A stretch of 64,000 nt of DNA, taken from contig OV121092.1 of the NCBI GenBank assembly GCA_921293015.1, positions 3,788,001-3,852,000 on the forward strand, given 5' to 3'. The DNA is from Phorcus lineatus. Taxonomy: Eukaryota > Mollusca > Gastropoda > Trochida > Trochidae. The notes under the pieces are model-generated. The model saw only the letters and a program-made list of their open reading frames with translations, was not told where the DNA came from and ran no database searches. Positions within the stretch are counted from its first letter, which is position 1. Every line of letters begins with the position of its first letter. The position numbers and the translations under genes were made by a program. This document shows, piece after piece, positions 38,332 to 51,484 of this stretch.

Positions 38332-38950
38332 TTACAATTTTGTATTTTGAATGTGTTGTTTTACTTCTAAATCATTGGGGATTTAAAGGGATAGATTTAA
38401 AGGGCACAAAGAAGAAAGATAACACATAGGTACTAATTCCGTCATTACACACATCACAGGCATGTAGTATAGGAGTACATTCTTGCAAATTATTCATTTT
38501 CAATCTCAATTTGACTGTTTGATTCAGCTGCTTTTTGGACATCAGCAATTTATCAAAATCATAGTATTAAGAGAGAGCATCATCATAAATAACATCACCA
38601 TACACTACACACCACAACAACCATCAATTATCATCCTCAAAGCTGTCATGTTGCGGGGCCTTGATGTCGACCAACTCTCTAGGAAGAGCGCACTGGCTCT
38701 AGCTTCCCATCCACAAGAGTCGAACTATGACTCTCATTAGCAACAAGAACAACAGGTATTGGAACAGAGATGTATTCCATAGAGCCACCTGCTAATTGAA
38801 ATGCATTGTATGATACTCTAGGCTTTTGATGGTATCATGATGGTGTCCATGTTACATTGTTTGACTCATCTTCACAGCAATAGTCATTCAGTTGCAGACA
38901 GCAAACTTAATCAACATTTTTTATGTCAGGTCCACCATACCAACAACAAA

Positions 38951-39098
38951 ACTGAAATCCTTATAGGGCTTTTATAAGTGATATGTAACTGAAATCCTTA
39001 TAGGGCTTTTATAAGTGATATGTAACTGAAATCCTTATAGGGCTTTTATAAGTGATATGTAACTGAAATCCTTATAGGGCTTTTATAAGTGATATGTA
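38951..39098 (+). repeat. 37-bp minisatellite, 4 identical copies
   Basis: Units start at 38951, 38988, 39025 and 39062 and are identical. Each contains the short palindrome cttata...tataag around GGGCTTT. Identity between units implies recent expansion or homogenisation. Confidence 0.96.
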
Positions 39099-40060
39099 CA
39101 TAAGGAAGACAAAATTTTCTGCGTAACAACTTTATTTTAAAATTCATGTTCCTGAGTACATGATTACTCCATCAGGTTGGTTGTAGGATATATGAATTTT
39201 GGTACATATAACCACAACAAGTAAACATTAAACAATAGTGAGGAAACCTAATTTTCGAGATTAATCATATGAGAATGTAATACAATATGGATTTCCAGTA
39301 AATGCATATATGAAGGCACCTAGCTCACCAAACATATCTGATGGCACAACCTTATAGTCACTTGATCTGACATGAAAAACTTTGAAGTCACCGTAGGAAT
39401 GAGCAACTTAATGCTGTAATTTTATCAATAGATATATCAAACAAAATATGTCTGCATCTCTAGACAACAGAACAATAGGACCCCTAGTGGCCGGTGGACT
39501 ACAACTGTTTCCAGAAGTTCAGATATTACTAATTCAACCAACTCGCAGTGGATAATTTCGTATGTTGTTTGATCAAATTATTCAAACTAAATCAGATAGA
39601 CACCTAGGTATGAAGAATTGTAATAAAACAATTATGTTTTGTCGCTTTCATAGCACATCTCTCTTCTGGGGCTCAATACAAACTTAGTGCATAGTTGTCC
39701 CTGGAAATATAGATAAATTGAAACGGCACTAATGAAACTGATCGCAATCTTGCAACAGAAATGCATATAGTTTATTGATTAATTTGACATGAGACAGGCA
39801 AGTTTTCATCCATTCGTTTCGGAATATGAATATATTTGCCTTTGCATTATCTAATTGAAAGATCAATAACAGCGCTGCTAAAATGTCTAAAAGTTTACTT
39901 TGTAGGAAAATGTATCGTGATGTCCTTGAATAACACTGATTATGAGAGGAAGCAAAAAACAAATTCGTTGGTCATGAACAAGACTGCAACGTTTGCTGTT
40001 TGATTGATTTATACATATTGTAGACTTGACTTTTGCGTAACTGTTTCTTTTTTGTGTGTT

Positions 40061-42488
40061 TTGTTTTCTAATTATCACCGATGTGATGTTTATCCTGCGG
40101 AAAAGGGAGAGTTTGCTTCGCATAACAAATATGCTCTTAAACTTAAAACTTAAAGAATATACCTGCTCTATTTAATAGCTGAGAAGGCAGGGTCTGCATA
40201 TTCTAAAACATAATTACCATATTATTGCACCTGTTGCGATTTAACAAAAGAAAGGTATTTACAACAACTGACAAAATGTAAACACAAGTATATAATAATT
40301 TATTACAATAACTAAGTTCAAAGAAGGCCCCTCGACAATAAATAGATTACCTGACAAGAAATAAGTTGTAATATCTGATTGGTAAACAAGAAATTGATAT
40401 GTGATTCGTCTTTCAAAAAGGTGCAAACATGAAATAGAACAAGTTCTCAAACTTTGAGTTTCGGACATTTGTAATAGACTTTTCAAAATACAGTAATTTA
40501 GTAAGAAATAATACAGCAATTGTTTACAAGGCAATGTTATATTTATTAGTTATTATTTTAGACTTAAACATCTCGTAAAGTGTAACAACAATTATACCTT
40601 ACATATGTTGAGAATACATTGAATTTTGATAATTACTTTAGCTTAATTCACTTTGTGTTGCTATCAATTTTTTATCAAGCAGATTATGAAGTATTAAAAC
40701 ATGCTGTTGTCACAATCAAAGATCGATACAATCCCATATGACTTAATTTTAAGACTTATCAGACATTTGTATACACATGTCATTGATATTTAAGTTGTGT
40801 TAAGTGTCAATAAAAATACCGAAGACACATTAACATTAGACTGAAGAGAAGAGGATGAATTTCAACGTTATCGAAGTATATTAGATCAATTTGTTTGAGT
40901 ATTGCTTATAAATAATAACTGTTACAAAATTCTTACATTACGTTATACATGTTATCAACTATAGTCTATAAGAAATGTGGAAATGTCTATAATGTATTTA
41001 TTATTTGCTCAACAAAGTGATTTTATGATGTTCTACATATAATGTTCAAAGGACCTGAAGTGGAAAGATATGTAACTGGATTAAAATATCATCTTTACGA
41101 AAAGAACAAATTAGAAGGTCAATCATTTCATTTCGCTGAGCAGCTCATTGGCCAATTCAAGACTTATAGTATTTAGTCTATGCCTGCGGCAAAAGGTCAG
41201 AAATTACCAATGTTTACGACTCATTGCACTGTAATAAAAACAAGAAATTTGTAAATAAACAACAAGTGACCCAAAATTGCGCAAGTTACGTCGTGTGGGG
41301 AAAACTGTCGTGCGGGCAAAGTTTTCCAAAGGCGTTTTCCGATGAAACTGGACTTTTTTTTAATAAACTAGGTGTATTCTAAATGATACATGAGATTCTC
41401 ATAATCACTGGTCTTGTTTCCTTCAATAACACAAAAACAGATTTACGTATTGTTATGTTATCCTTATTTGATGAGCTTGAGATATTTAATAGCTATATGT
41501 AATAGATTATCTTCCTTCCTTTATTTTAAGCTATGATAAACACTCGTGACCCAAAGCTATCTTTTCAAATAAAACATTACCAGGAAAACATCATCAGTGA
41601 AGAAGCGGTACAATGTCCTAATGGACACAAGAATGTCTTTAGTAGATAGCTATGCATTTACAAGAATCTGATTACAGGAACACTAAATGTGTTTCTTTGA
41701 AAATGACATTAGACTAATGACATAAGAAAACATAAAGACGAGCATTTCTTACCATTTACAGTAATTGCCTACCTTAAACATGCAAACCCTCCAGCTACAT
41801 CTTTGATTGAAAGATGTGAAATTTAAGATTTAAGGTTTATAAATTCAACTAGATATGACTTTAATTTAGATTTAGTTTTACAATCGCAATTATGATCCAT
41901 ATGTTTTACGCATATTTTGATCATCCTTAAGTTTTTCAATAAATTTGCCAATAGTTCTATGACTATCATTGATATCAGGTGACAATCATTTCTAACCATA
42001 AAGACTGTCAGTACCTTAATTTGGAAAATTGCAAGCAAATACAGTAGTAAGAAAACATGTTTGTACGATTCAAATAACAAGAGAAGGTAACATTGTTCAA
42101 TAAACATTGAATAATGTTACCACATTCAGGCAACAATGTTACTGCTACAAGTTAGTTAATGATATAAATATGATATTTTAAATTTTATTTTTTATTTTTT
42201 TCTGAAACTTAACATCGGTAACAATCGATTTTAAATCATGTGTTAAAGATCACAAAATTTAGGTCAAAAATAGTAAAATTTTATATAAGAAAATTGAAAA
42301 AACTAAAAATGCTTAAGGAATTCAAAAATTATGTGACGAGAGCTCCTTTCTCAAGCAAATAGAAATCTTTGCTCAAGTGAAAAAGACATTTATTCTGCAA
42401 GCTAGTAAACATTCAACATTTGGGAGGTTTGGTATCTATTAGGCTACCTGATCTGCCTGATGCCAAATCTTGTACCACGCACGTGTGA
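40061..42488. other. AT-rich non-coding stretch
   Basis: No domain-bearing ORF. A small GC-richer island at 41270-41345 (tgacccaaaattgcgcaag...) is not assigned. Confidence 0.45.
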
Positions 42489-43180
42489 TTTCAAATTGCG
42501 AAAGAGGAAGGTAAAGTTGTTCAAAGACACATTGTTGAAGTGCAGCCTGTGCAATGCGACTCTTATGCACTTGAGCGTATTATTGAAGAAACATGCCTAC
42601 AACAGTCAACATGCCGTGCCTCTTCTTCTTGAACTCTGATTTTAATTGCGTCAACATGCCAGGATGGTAGGCTCAGTGTAGATTTAGATGGTTTATAGTC
42701 TATAATTATCATGCCTCTTTACTCCCAGTAAATGGCCGCCATGATCTTGCCAGCAGTGGGAATTCTGAAATTCTTGGGTGGAGAAGAGTTCTCATGCTTC
42801 TCTTGCATAGGTTCTTGCTTGGTGCCAGGATCCCAGTTATCCATGTAACCAGACGGGAGTGAAACTTATCTAGATCAGCATTGTACATGTCGAAGAGCTC
42901 ATGACTGGATTCAACTCTTTGGTGTCGATGTTATGCATTTACGTTTTGTAGTACCCATCTTGCATATGGATGTGCTCATGAATCATGTTTAAACACTTCC
43001 AGGAGAAATATCTTATCCATCTTTATTCTACGATCAGACACGGTTCAGCCCTGAACCCGTGCAACCATATCATCTGTATTGGCTTCATAAGTTATTGTCA
43101 TCGTCCAAGGAGCTGCCTTGCCGCTGAAACTCAGCTGACCATGTTGCAGCAGTAGAATATTGAGGGGCTTCTTTCCAATA
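42489..43180 (-). pseudogene. Degenerate mariner-family transposase
   Basis: Reading the minus strand and allowing frameshifts, mariner blocks appear in order: APQYSTAATWSAEFQ (43180-43130), ARVQG and SDRRI (about 43050), YARWVLQ, SSHELFDMYNADLDKFHSRLV (about 42900-42840), WDPGTKQEPMQ, a PPKNFRIPTAGKIMAAIYW stretch (42770-42720), IIIDYKPS, and AQVHKSRIAQAALQQC (42580-42530). The region of the first catalytic Asp (normally GDETW) is deleted and several stops interrupt the frame, so it cannot be active. It is more GC-rich than its surroundings. Terminal repeats were not found. It would encode a cut-and-paste DDD transposase in its intact form. Confidence 0.8.
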
Positions 43181-45049
43181 CACATTGGTCATATGTCTAT
43201 GTATGTCAACCCTTCATTTGAGAGAAACATGATAACTACACAGTGCTTAGTTTTAGAATTTCCATGACTGAAAGGGGTTAACTGTGTTCAACAGACTGTA
43301 AAACTCAAGTACATGATCTGGAAGGTTTGTTTATGTCTGAAAACTGTCATCAGATGGCCTATCTTTATAATGACATCAACAATGATGTCTTCAGGTATGT
43401 ATCAATACTCACTTCTATATAGACTTTCCCTCATATGTTTGCCAAAGAGTAAGTAAGTAATTAAGTGAATTTTTGGTTATTAAGTAACTATGAATCATGG
43501 AAATTATACAGACACAACAACTTATTTCGTAATTGAGCTTTCTATGTGGTGAATAAAATGATAGCGAGTTTCATACTTCCTGTCTTATTAGTATATTTTA
43601 AAAGATAATGGTGATGATACAAATTTAAAATTGAAAATTAAAGCTTCATGATATATACCTTAATCTATATGACATTTACATTAGTTATAGTTGGTTTTAA
43701 ACACGATCACTTACAGGAAAGTTGAATATGCACATTTCATATATAGAGATTATTATACGACCAAGTGTGTCATATGATATATACAAAACGAGTGTCAAAT
43801 GTTGTATTACCGAGTGCATAGTTAAGTCTCTAGCTTCGCCTAATAGAGAGAAACATACTGGGAAAATAGTATATGTAAAGTATATGACCATTTGCTACTA
43901 GTTTACGTTTAGCAAGTAATATACCGATACTGCTTTCACAAATAGTGAAACTGTTACATCGCTGTGGAAAGATAAATGTTAGCATAGTAGTGACGCGGCC
44001 ATTTTAATGTGTTGATCGACGTTCAAGCAAGACCGCTAGAATGAGTTATTCAGCTGAAGATAAATGACAGAAAGAGATGAAATTCAACATCATATGTTTA
44101 ATAACTTTGAATATTAATATGGCATCATCGATGAAACGTAAGTGTTTACGTTCGAAGGTTTTATACGTCATCTTTAGATTCTCAGTTATTTGGCTTGAGG
44201 CGATGTATACGACATGCACTCACTCACACTGGTACCTAAACCGGAATTTCTGTCGCCGAATACTCTGTTCTCTCAAACGATAACGAGGAATTTGTTCGCT
44301 TGTACCTGCTTCCTTACGATTACAAACACATTGACACTTCCAAGTGGCTGATTTTTGTCAAAGATTTTAACAACAATTTATTTTAACAAGAGAGTTGACA
44401 GGCGAAAACGTTGCCATATTATCGGCTAGCTGCTACCTAGACTTGTGAAAATCTTACAACCAAATTTTGCAGGAAAACTGGAAAATAACGTATATAAAGT
44501 TAATATTTGTTGACGTTGGTTTATTTAGTGACAATTTATGAATAAAGAAAGCGTTTATTGTTGTTATGATTCCCGACTTGTAATCTCGTCTCATTGTGAT
44601 TGAAAACCGTGAATGAAATTTACGCTACGTAGTAAAAAATTATGAATGGAAAAAGTAGTCCCTCGTCTCGTTCACAGAGGTCAATGTCATATTTCAACCA
44701 ATCAGATACGCTAAAAGTGATATGTGCACATGTGCTCGTATCGAAAATATTAACTCGCTTATCATCAACCATATGGATAATAATTATGAATACGTTGTTA
44801 GAAGATGAGTCTTTATTGCATATCTAGTCCATTTGTTTCACAACATTATCAGTAGAGTTTTGTTTCCATCACAATTAACCCCTCCTGATAACACTGTAAT
44901 CTCAAAACAAAATGTACTAAGAAGTGTAATCTCATATATGAATTTATTCTATTCAACAGAATACTTTTTGAAATTAATTATATAAATTAGGATTTAAGTC
45001 CATTCTTCTTTAGTTTGGGGATGTATGCAGTGACGTTTTTACCCCTAAA
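43181..45049. other. Non-coding stretch
   Basis: The first part may still belong to the mariner element's 5' region. No other feature recognised; short plus-strand ORFs at 44077 and 44642 have no support. Confidence 0.4.
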
Positions 45050-47280
45050 TTGAATTTCAAATCGGGCCTACATTTAGTTTACTGTAGCTACAATCATTGA
45101 ATAGATTTTCAAAGCTCCACAAAAAACAAAAGTTAGCAAACATAAAGATTAGTGTAATTTGATTAAAAATTGAACTACGTTTCTTGACAATAAAATGAAC
45201 ACAAACCCACAATACATAACTGGGTATGGTTTTATCGTTGGCAATACTTTGTATCAATTTGTATGTCCAAACAAACCAAATTTACACATGTTAAATAACA
45301 AATAAAATATACATTAAACATTATTTCTAAATACAATTATGGAAAAATGCAAAAGATGAATCTCGTTTATGAAGACAAGGCGACATTGTAATGATACAAA
45401 GTGGTTGCTTGTAGGCTAATACCTAATAAATATAATTGTTTACTAGTCATTTTCTAAATCAAAAACTAATGACCAGGATTATGAGGTACCATAAGTAATC
45501 AGTCTAATAATTGTTCCAAAAGTAGTAACTAGAATGTGTTTGTCTACACGAAATAGTTAATAATGACTCTTTATAGATAAAATGGAGTAATAATAGTAAC
45601 GTAAAGAGATAAGGAAGTCTCTGATGTAGATTCATGACCGTATTGTAAACAACCAGTGCCTGATTTCAAGCAATTTCTCATGACTCCAGGGTAATATTGT
45701 TTCGATATTGACACCTATTTGATTGGGAGGTTAAGGGTCAGCTCCTTACGTCCTCCATCTAGAGAGAATCTGTTTCTGCACTGCACATAACTCATCCCAA
45801 TAACTCGAGGTCTTTTGAGATATGAATGAACACCCGGAGACAATAGGATCAAACATGTGCTCATTGTGGTTACAATTTGGTAAACACAGGTTGCTTGGTA
45901 AACTTATTACAAAATTTATATCAAAGAACTTTACATATATATTTCATTAACCAAACGGTCCTCAACAGTATGGCTATTTTGATATTATACATTCATATGG
46001 TCGTCTTTCTGGAGTATGGTGATTATAATTTTCATATACCTTTCACGAAAATAATCACAGTTGCTTTTGAATAAAATTAAATTTTCACAATCACTTTGCG
46101 TGACACATTTCCCATAAAGTTATATTTATATCCTCAGCAAATGCTTGTAAAGCATTCGATAGAAGTTTTTACACAACATCTCCACATTCAGAAACAATTG
46201 CCCTTGCATTTGATGTAATCCTCTTCTATCTAAAACCAAGCGTTGATGATAAAATGATTAGAGCTGTGTCCAATGATACATGGTCATCTCACCAAAATAA
46301 CCAGATAATGGTGTGGAAAAACTTGAGGAAATAACAGTTGTTGTGAAGAAAAGCCTTTAGCCGGAGACAGTTGATCATCAAATTCTCTCTCATTTTCTTT
46401 ATCAAATTAAAATAACAACCAAAATGTCAGGGTAAGATATCAACTAACATTTTTCAAACAGCCAAATTTAGACAAAACGATCTACTGCTTCTGTCAGTTT
46501 TAATGCCAATGGATATATAATTTGTCTTATATTCTGGCTAATCCGAGGGACGTTCGGGTACATTAAATAGATGTTGAACCTCACATCTTCAAAGAGTTAT
46601 TAGAATGTTGTCAAGAATTCATTGCGCATTTCCAAGAAATGCTGTTCCATACACCTCAGAAATGTCAATAGTGTAATCATATTAGATTTGAAACACTTTG
46701 AGCTTAGCTTCAAGCACTAAATCTAAACCATTTTAAATGAGTTTACAATAGAAACATACAAGTTATATCATTGGGAATGTTCATTAAAGTGATAAACAGG
46801 CCATAGAATGGTTCTTTGAATACATTCATATCTTTAATGGACTAATCATATATCTATTCTCAGCTCCCTAGATTTAATATTCCCTATTGTAGATCAAGTC
46901 TTTTGTTTCCTTTGGTATTTGTGAGTTATAACTAAATATTCCTAAAACTTCCAAAGTGAACTAATGAAACCCACGTAGATATCTGTACCAAATTATAATA
47001 TTTCAATTGACAGCCTTATCAGCTTCTGTCATACAAAATAGGTATGCTTACGTAGGCTTTGATCCCATAACGGCTGGTTTCTAGTTCTCTTGTCGTATGT
47101 GATACTAATGTGTCTGTGTTAGGGACGTAGATAGTTATTTTAGTTCGTAACATCATATCATTATCATAACCATAGTCACAGTTATGGTATGTGAGGCCTC
47201 ATTTAAAAGCTGCGAAGATAATGACAAAGTAAAATTTTCCATTGTATCATCTACATAGTCTTCATTCTCTCAACTCACAA

Positions 47281-47432
47281 CCCATGGTTCGCTAGTTCCA
47301 GCCGATGCTCGCAGGTTTCACCGCAATGCATAGCCACAATGGTGTTGCGGGCTTTCTCCCTGCAATAATACTAGCAGCCGCGATATAAGTGAAATAATCT
47401 TGAAAGCGGCCTTAAACACCAGCTCGCCTCAC
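47281..47432 (+). mobile_element. SINE copy 2 (plus), flanked by ~50-bp direct repeats
   Basis: Contains the family blocks ctcgcaggtttcaccgcaat, gcgggctttctccctgcaa, actagcagccgcgatataag and cttgaaagcggccttaaaca. The A and B boxes are missing. A ~52-bp sequence just left (47229-47280) is repeated just right (47433-47484), about 88-90% identical by eye. This is far longer than a normal target-site duplication. Confidence 0.82.
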
Positions 47433-48149
47433 GTAAAATTTGCCATTGTATCATCTACAGAGTCTACAGTCTCTCAACTCAAAACTCAAATCTCGCTGGA
47501 AGTATTAAAAATGCCAAATGACAGACATTTGTACAATACACTTTCTAAAATCCCTTAAATGGTAACTTTGAAAGAGCAATAACAATAAAATAAAAGACCT
47601 AAGTGGATATGATGCACATACAGGAAGTCGTTTATATATTCCTTTGAAGGGAACAATTGATATAATATTTGCTACGGAACTGGGTATAAATCTATAACCT
47701 TTTCCTTCAGGATGATATATTCAATAAGATTTATATCAGTAAGTGTGAAAAGTTCTAAACAAAATCCGCTTCATATAAGAAATCCATATTATAATTCTCA
47801 ACTGACATGTTTAAACAAATCATGACCATCTTACCAATAACAGAGCAAACAACAGCAAATTGAATTCATTCATTTGGGTTGTCAGTTTGTTAAGTTAAAT
47901 AATCAAGCATGCAATATGGCCTTTTTAGATAATTCATTTTTGATGGACTATTGTCACTTAAACATGTTGCAGATAGAGCACAAACGTAAATAATGTGTGG
48001 TTTCTAAATTCAGCCTCTTCGATAGTACAAAAAATATATTCTCCTATAAAGTCCATATAATGAATATCCGAACTAATGCCCTGTTGCTGTAAGTAAGGCA
48101 TTAGGTTTTCTGAGAGAAAATCTCAGGAACAGCGAATATTTCTTAGAAG

Positions 48150-48487
48150 CTAAGATGACGATGTTTGCTCTAAGTTAATTGATGTCTTATTAGTATCATC
48201 TTTGACAGTTTGATTCTACTATTTATAACAGATTTGGCTCCGAGGTAAACAGGCTGTGCTTGACATCAGATAATACATCATAAGCATTTAAAGTAAGATT
48301 CAATGAATGACACATGTGAAATCGATAGAGTAGGGGTTAACTAATAACATTATAAACTAGTCAAGTGCCAAGCAGAAAGTTGTCACATTACGCATGGCCT
48401 GGGTAATATTTCCTAATGAGTAATGAGATTTGGAGACTGACAGATGGATCCAGTAGGTTAAGGGTGTACTGGTAATATGTTTACATG
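48150..48487 (+). repeat. Conserved ~330-bp distal Y block, copy 3
   Basis: Third copy of the block described at 22168. It ends 'ggttaagggtgtactggtaa'. Confidence 0.72.
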
Positions 48488-49169
48488 TCAAGAATGAATC
48501 TTGAATAGAATAATAATCAGTCCATGCAACCTTTGGCCATGTTCTTGCTGTGATAGTATATATTTTATTTATATTAATTTCATTGTTAACATGAAGATTG
48601 TTTATTTAAAAATTCAAATTACAATTTTTTTAAATAAATAAAAATATATTGTTTTCAGATTAAAGAATTTTCAAATATGTGCCCATCTTTATCATGCTAT
48701 TACTCATATTTTTGGGATGGTTAGTTTATTGAATGTAAGTGGTAGACCTGTGGAGGAGCTATCTATGAATCTATGAATAATGTCAATAGTTTTTATTGTG
48801 AACAAACTGACCACTCTTCAGCATTTAGGTGGAAATTACTCTCTACATTTCTACAGACTAATTACTGTCAACTAATTGTGGCTTTTCTCGTCATTCTCTG
48901 GTATGAAATGTTGCCCTAATCAAGTACAAGGGGGAACTACCCACATTTAATCTTCATTGTACAGACTGGATTAACACCAAGAGCTTCAAGTAATTTCCTT
49001 GCTCTATAATTAAAGACCTCAGAGTTGAAGGTCGAAGCACATACTTCTCTGCATTCATTACTTATAATGTATATTGCTCTACATTCAAGTCAACGATAAG
49101 ATAATCCAAAACATTGAAAAAAGATTTGATAACATTTCAAATAGGTCGCAGATTTTAACATTATTCAGA

Positions 49170-49262
49170 ATTTACACTTAGGGTTTCTCATATGTATTTG
49201 ATTATTTCTCTTTGCTCCTGTTGGTGTTTTTTCGAGTGAATAAAGATTGATTGACTGATTGA
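49170..49262 (+). mobile_element. Truncated retroposon tail, (GATT)n-type
   Basis: 'gtgttttttcgagtgaataaag' is followed by 'attgattgactgattgattg'. Absent from the aligned position in Z2 (around 33.1 kb), so it inserted after the duplication. The left limit is approximate. Confidence 0.5.
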
Positions 49263-50473
49263 TTGTTACCGATTATATTTGAAGAAGTAAACTTTAGCAA
49301 TAGGTCAAATGCGTTTACAATACATAATTACGTAACCTCAGGTCAAACGGGCCAACTGTTTCTAAGATTGTTTTAAACTACAGAGATAAAGAATATGTTT
49401 TTTGGATGGTCACTTGCATGCATTGGGAGTAATCATTGTGTTTCATTTATTCATAATGTTTTGGTTTTGAATTAAGTAATTGTCCTGAAATCGGAAATAT
49501 TCATTTTCTTATTTATCTACGAAAAAGGTGCTACAGCTATTTTAAAAACTGTAAAGTTATGCTTGCTAGCATAAATGAATCTGCGCTGTCAATAAATGGA
49601 AGTTAACACTGATGAAATGTCTGACAGTTATATTTTGTCGGTGAACAAAGAATTAGGTGTCTAGGAGTCATATGTGTTAAACATTTACATTTTGTTCATG
49701 CTGTAACATAAAGGGAGTAAGAAAGAAATGTTATGGTGTTCACCTTCTTTCATTACAGCTGCTGCCTTTACCTCTTGGGAATACTCATGACCTTCGTCAT
49801 CAGTGCCAATTGACAGGGCGGAAACCTTCATCTAAAAGTCTAGGTTTTCTGGCTACCTTAGTTGTCTCACAAATAAAAGCTCTCTGTACTGACAGGATAA
49901 TACTTGCATGCTGTATTGAACCACCTGTACGTATATAGTTTAATACGTGTTTTGGGTTTATGAATATTGAAATTGTGATAACTTGTTTTTGAAGACCACT
50001 TAATTATGATTAATAATCATCAATACTGAATAAATAAATTTACTGCAGTATACATTGTCCTTAAAGGATGAACCATATTTCGACGATAAATAGCATATTT
50101 TGTGTTGACAATATCATAAACACTTTGTAACAACAATACTTGGCTGCCAATCAAAAACAATGAAACCTGCTTTTCGCTGGATTTCTTCATGTAAAGATAT
50201 TCATTACCTGTTTTGCATTTTAGATTACTATTGAATATTCTCAACATTTAAGCAAGTCATTATGACTTGCTGAAATTTAGATTATACCTCTTTTATTTAG
50301 CATTTATCATAACCAATCTACGCTTCTTAATTAATTTGCAAATTGCTACGTCAATTCCTGCAAACACCTTTTTAGAAAAATATATTTTGACATTATGAAA
50401 CTATGGTAAATGAATTCATATTGAAATTGTATAACGTATTTTTAATTTACAAATAAAAAGATTTGTTTTCAAT

Positions 50474-51037
50474 TAGTGGTGTAACGATTCATCGATAGTA
50501 TCGATGTTTGCATCGTCTACTACGCGATACGAGTGCATCGATACAAAACATGTTTAGACAATATATCAGAATATTTTTATCGTGAGGGTCCACGATACAT
50601 CGATGTATTGCCATAAGACACAATATATCCCGATACTGTTAACATAATTTGTTTCAAACAAATAACTATAAAAGCTAAAAAAGTTTTTCTTCTATTTCAG
50701 AGATAACAGTGATTAGAACAAAAACAGAAAGAGAAATCATATGATTTTTCTGATATTTTATATGTAATTTCACAGTCTCTCCAAATTTGTGATTTCCCTT
50801 CATGTAATATCTATGAAAAGTTGGTATCTCAGAAATAACATTTCTTTTCTATGTCCTATCTATAGTTCTTTCATAAACTGTAGAGAATCGGGATACGTAT
50901 TGTATCGCAACCACCGTATCGTGATGATAATCGTACCGCAGGTTCCTAGGCAATAATTCCATGATATATCGTCTCGTATGATAAAAAAAGAATCGGGATA
51001 TATCGTCTCGCCACTATGGCCAGGATACACAGGTCTA
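50474..51037. mobile_element. Non-autonomous hAT-like MITE with exact 8-bp target duplication
   Basis: Starts tagtggtgtaacgattcatc and carries many atcgatg/cgatac motifs, with a further inner inverted end (gcgagacgatat) at 50991-51016. The 8-mer TTTTCAAT stands immediately on both sides (50466-50473 and 51038-51045). In the aligned paralogous block Z2 the element is absent ('gtgttgtccat' then 'acatattcgttttgagaat' near 34.49 kb), so this is an insertion with a visible empty site. The 8-bp duplication and TAG...CTA ends fit the hAT superfamily. No transposase is encoded. Confidence 0.85.
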
Positions 51038-51340
51038 TTTTCAATGTATATTTCGAGAATCTGTTTATGCATATTTTTAAGACTACACCATAAAGTAAAT
51101 GTAGCCCATTATACAGGCAGTATCTTTTAGCTTGTTGGTAAAATATTGTTTACAAGACTCAGACAGATATTTCCTAAATATAACCAGTTAGGTAGAAATT
51201 AAAAGTCATATTGCGTACATTTACTCGTTTTCAGCATACAGTATGAATGATTAAAATGAAGTTGACATTTTATCTGATATCAAGTTTTCGAGACAGACAA
51301 ATGGGCAGAATGTCAAATAACTGATTAGGATAAACTCGTC

Positions 51341-51484
51341 ATGTCACAGGGACTGCTGAAGTTTATCATTGATCTTGTCATCTTCTCAATAGTAACGTTT
51401 TGTAGATGTAAATACGAAAATATAATTGAAATACATGATCCAATTGAAATTCATAATCGTTTTCGTGACAAGAAATCAATGAAG
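51341..51484 (+). CDS. Candidate first exon of a small secreted protein, copy in Z3
   Basis: ATG at 51341; hydrophobic signal-peptide-like segment (LLKFIIDLVIFSIVTFCRC), then YENIIEIHD, a six-residue insertion repeating the IEIH motif relative to the Z2 copy, then RFRDKKSMK. A better donor than in Z2 follows: AAG/GTCTGT at 51485, phase 0. The frame would otherwise read on to 51562. The 5' leader is also well kept between copies ('cagaatgtcaaataac', 'taggataaac(t/c)cgtc'). Over 42 aligned codons, 12 differ and all 12 change the amino acid, while the hydrophobic core is nearly unchanged. Family unknown. Confidence 0.4.

Larger units (their letters stand above)
36360..40060 (+). repeat. Segmental duplication block X2
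   Basis: Partner of X1 (matches listed there), about 22 kb downstream. It holds additional local repeats (SINE tail, 199-bp duplication, 37-bp minisatellite) that X1 lacks. A 99-codon ORF at 37629-37928 has no recognisable domain and is not conserved in X1. Confidence 0.72.
45050..48490 (+). repeat. Segmental duplication block Y3
   Basis: Third Y copy, collinear with Y2 from 24.07 kb on and with the second half of Y1. Matches: 'tttacatttagttt' (45068 and 24080), the 'cagcttctgtcat' segment (47020 and 20967) and the distal block. It carries a SINE insertion at 47.28 kb that the other copies lack. Confidence 0.82.

Noticed and set aside
38640-38740. Possible tRNA gene (GTTCGA-like motif on the minus strand near 38720)
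   Set aside because: A-box and B-box are in the wrong order and no cloverleaf can be drawn.
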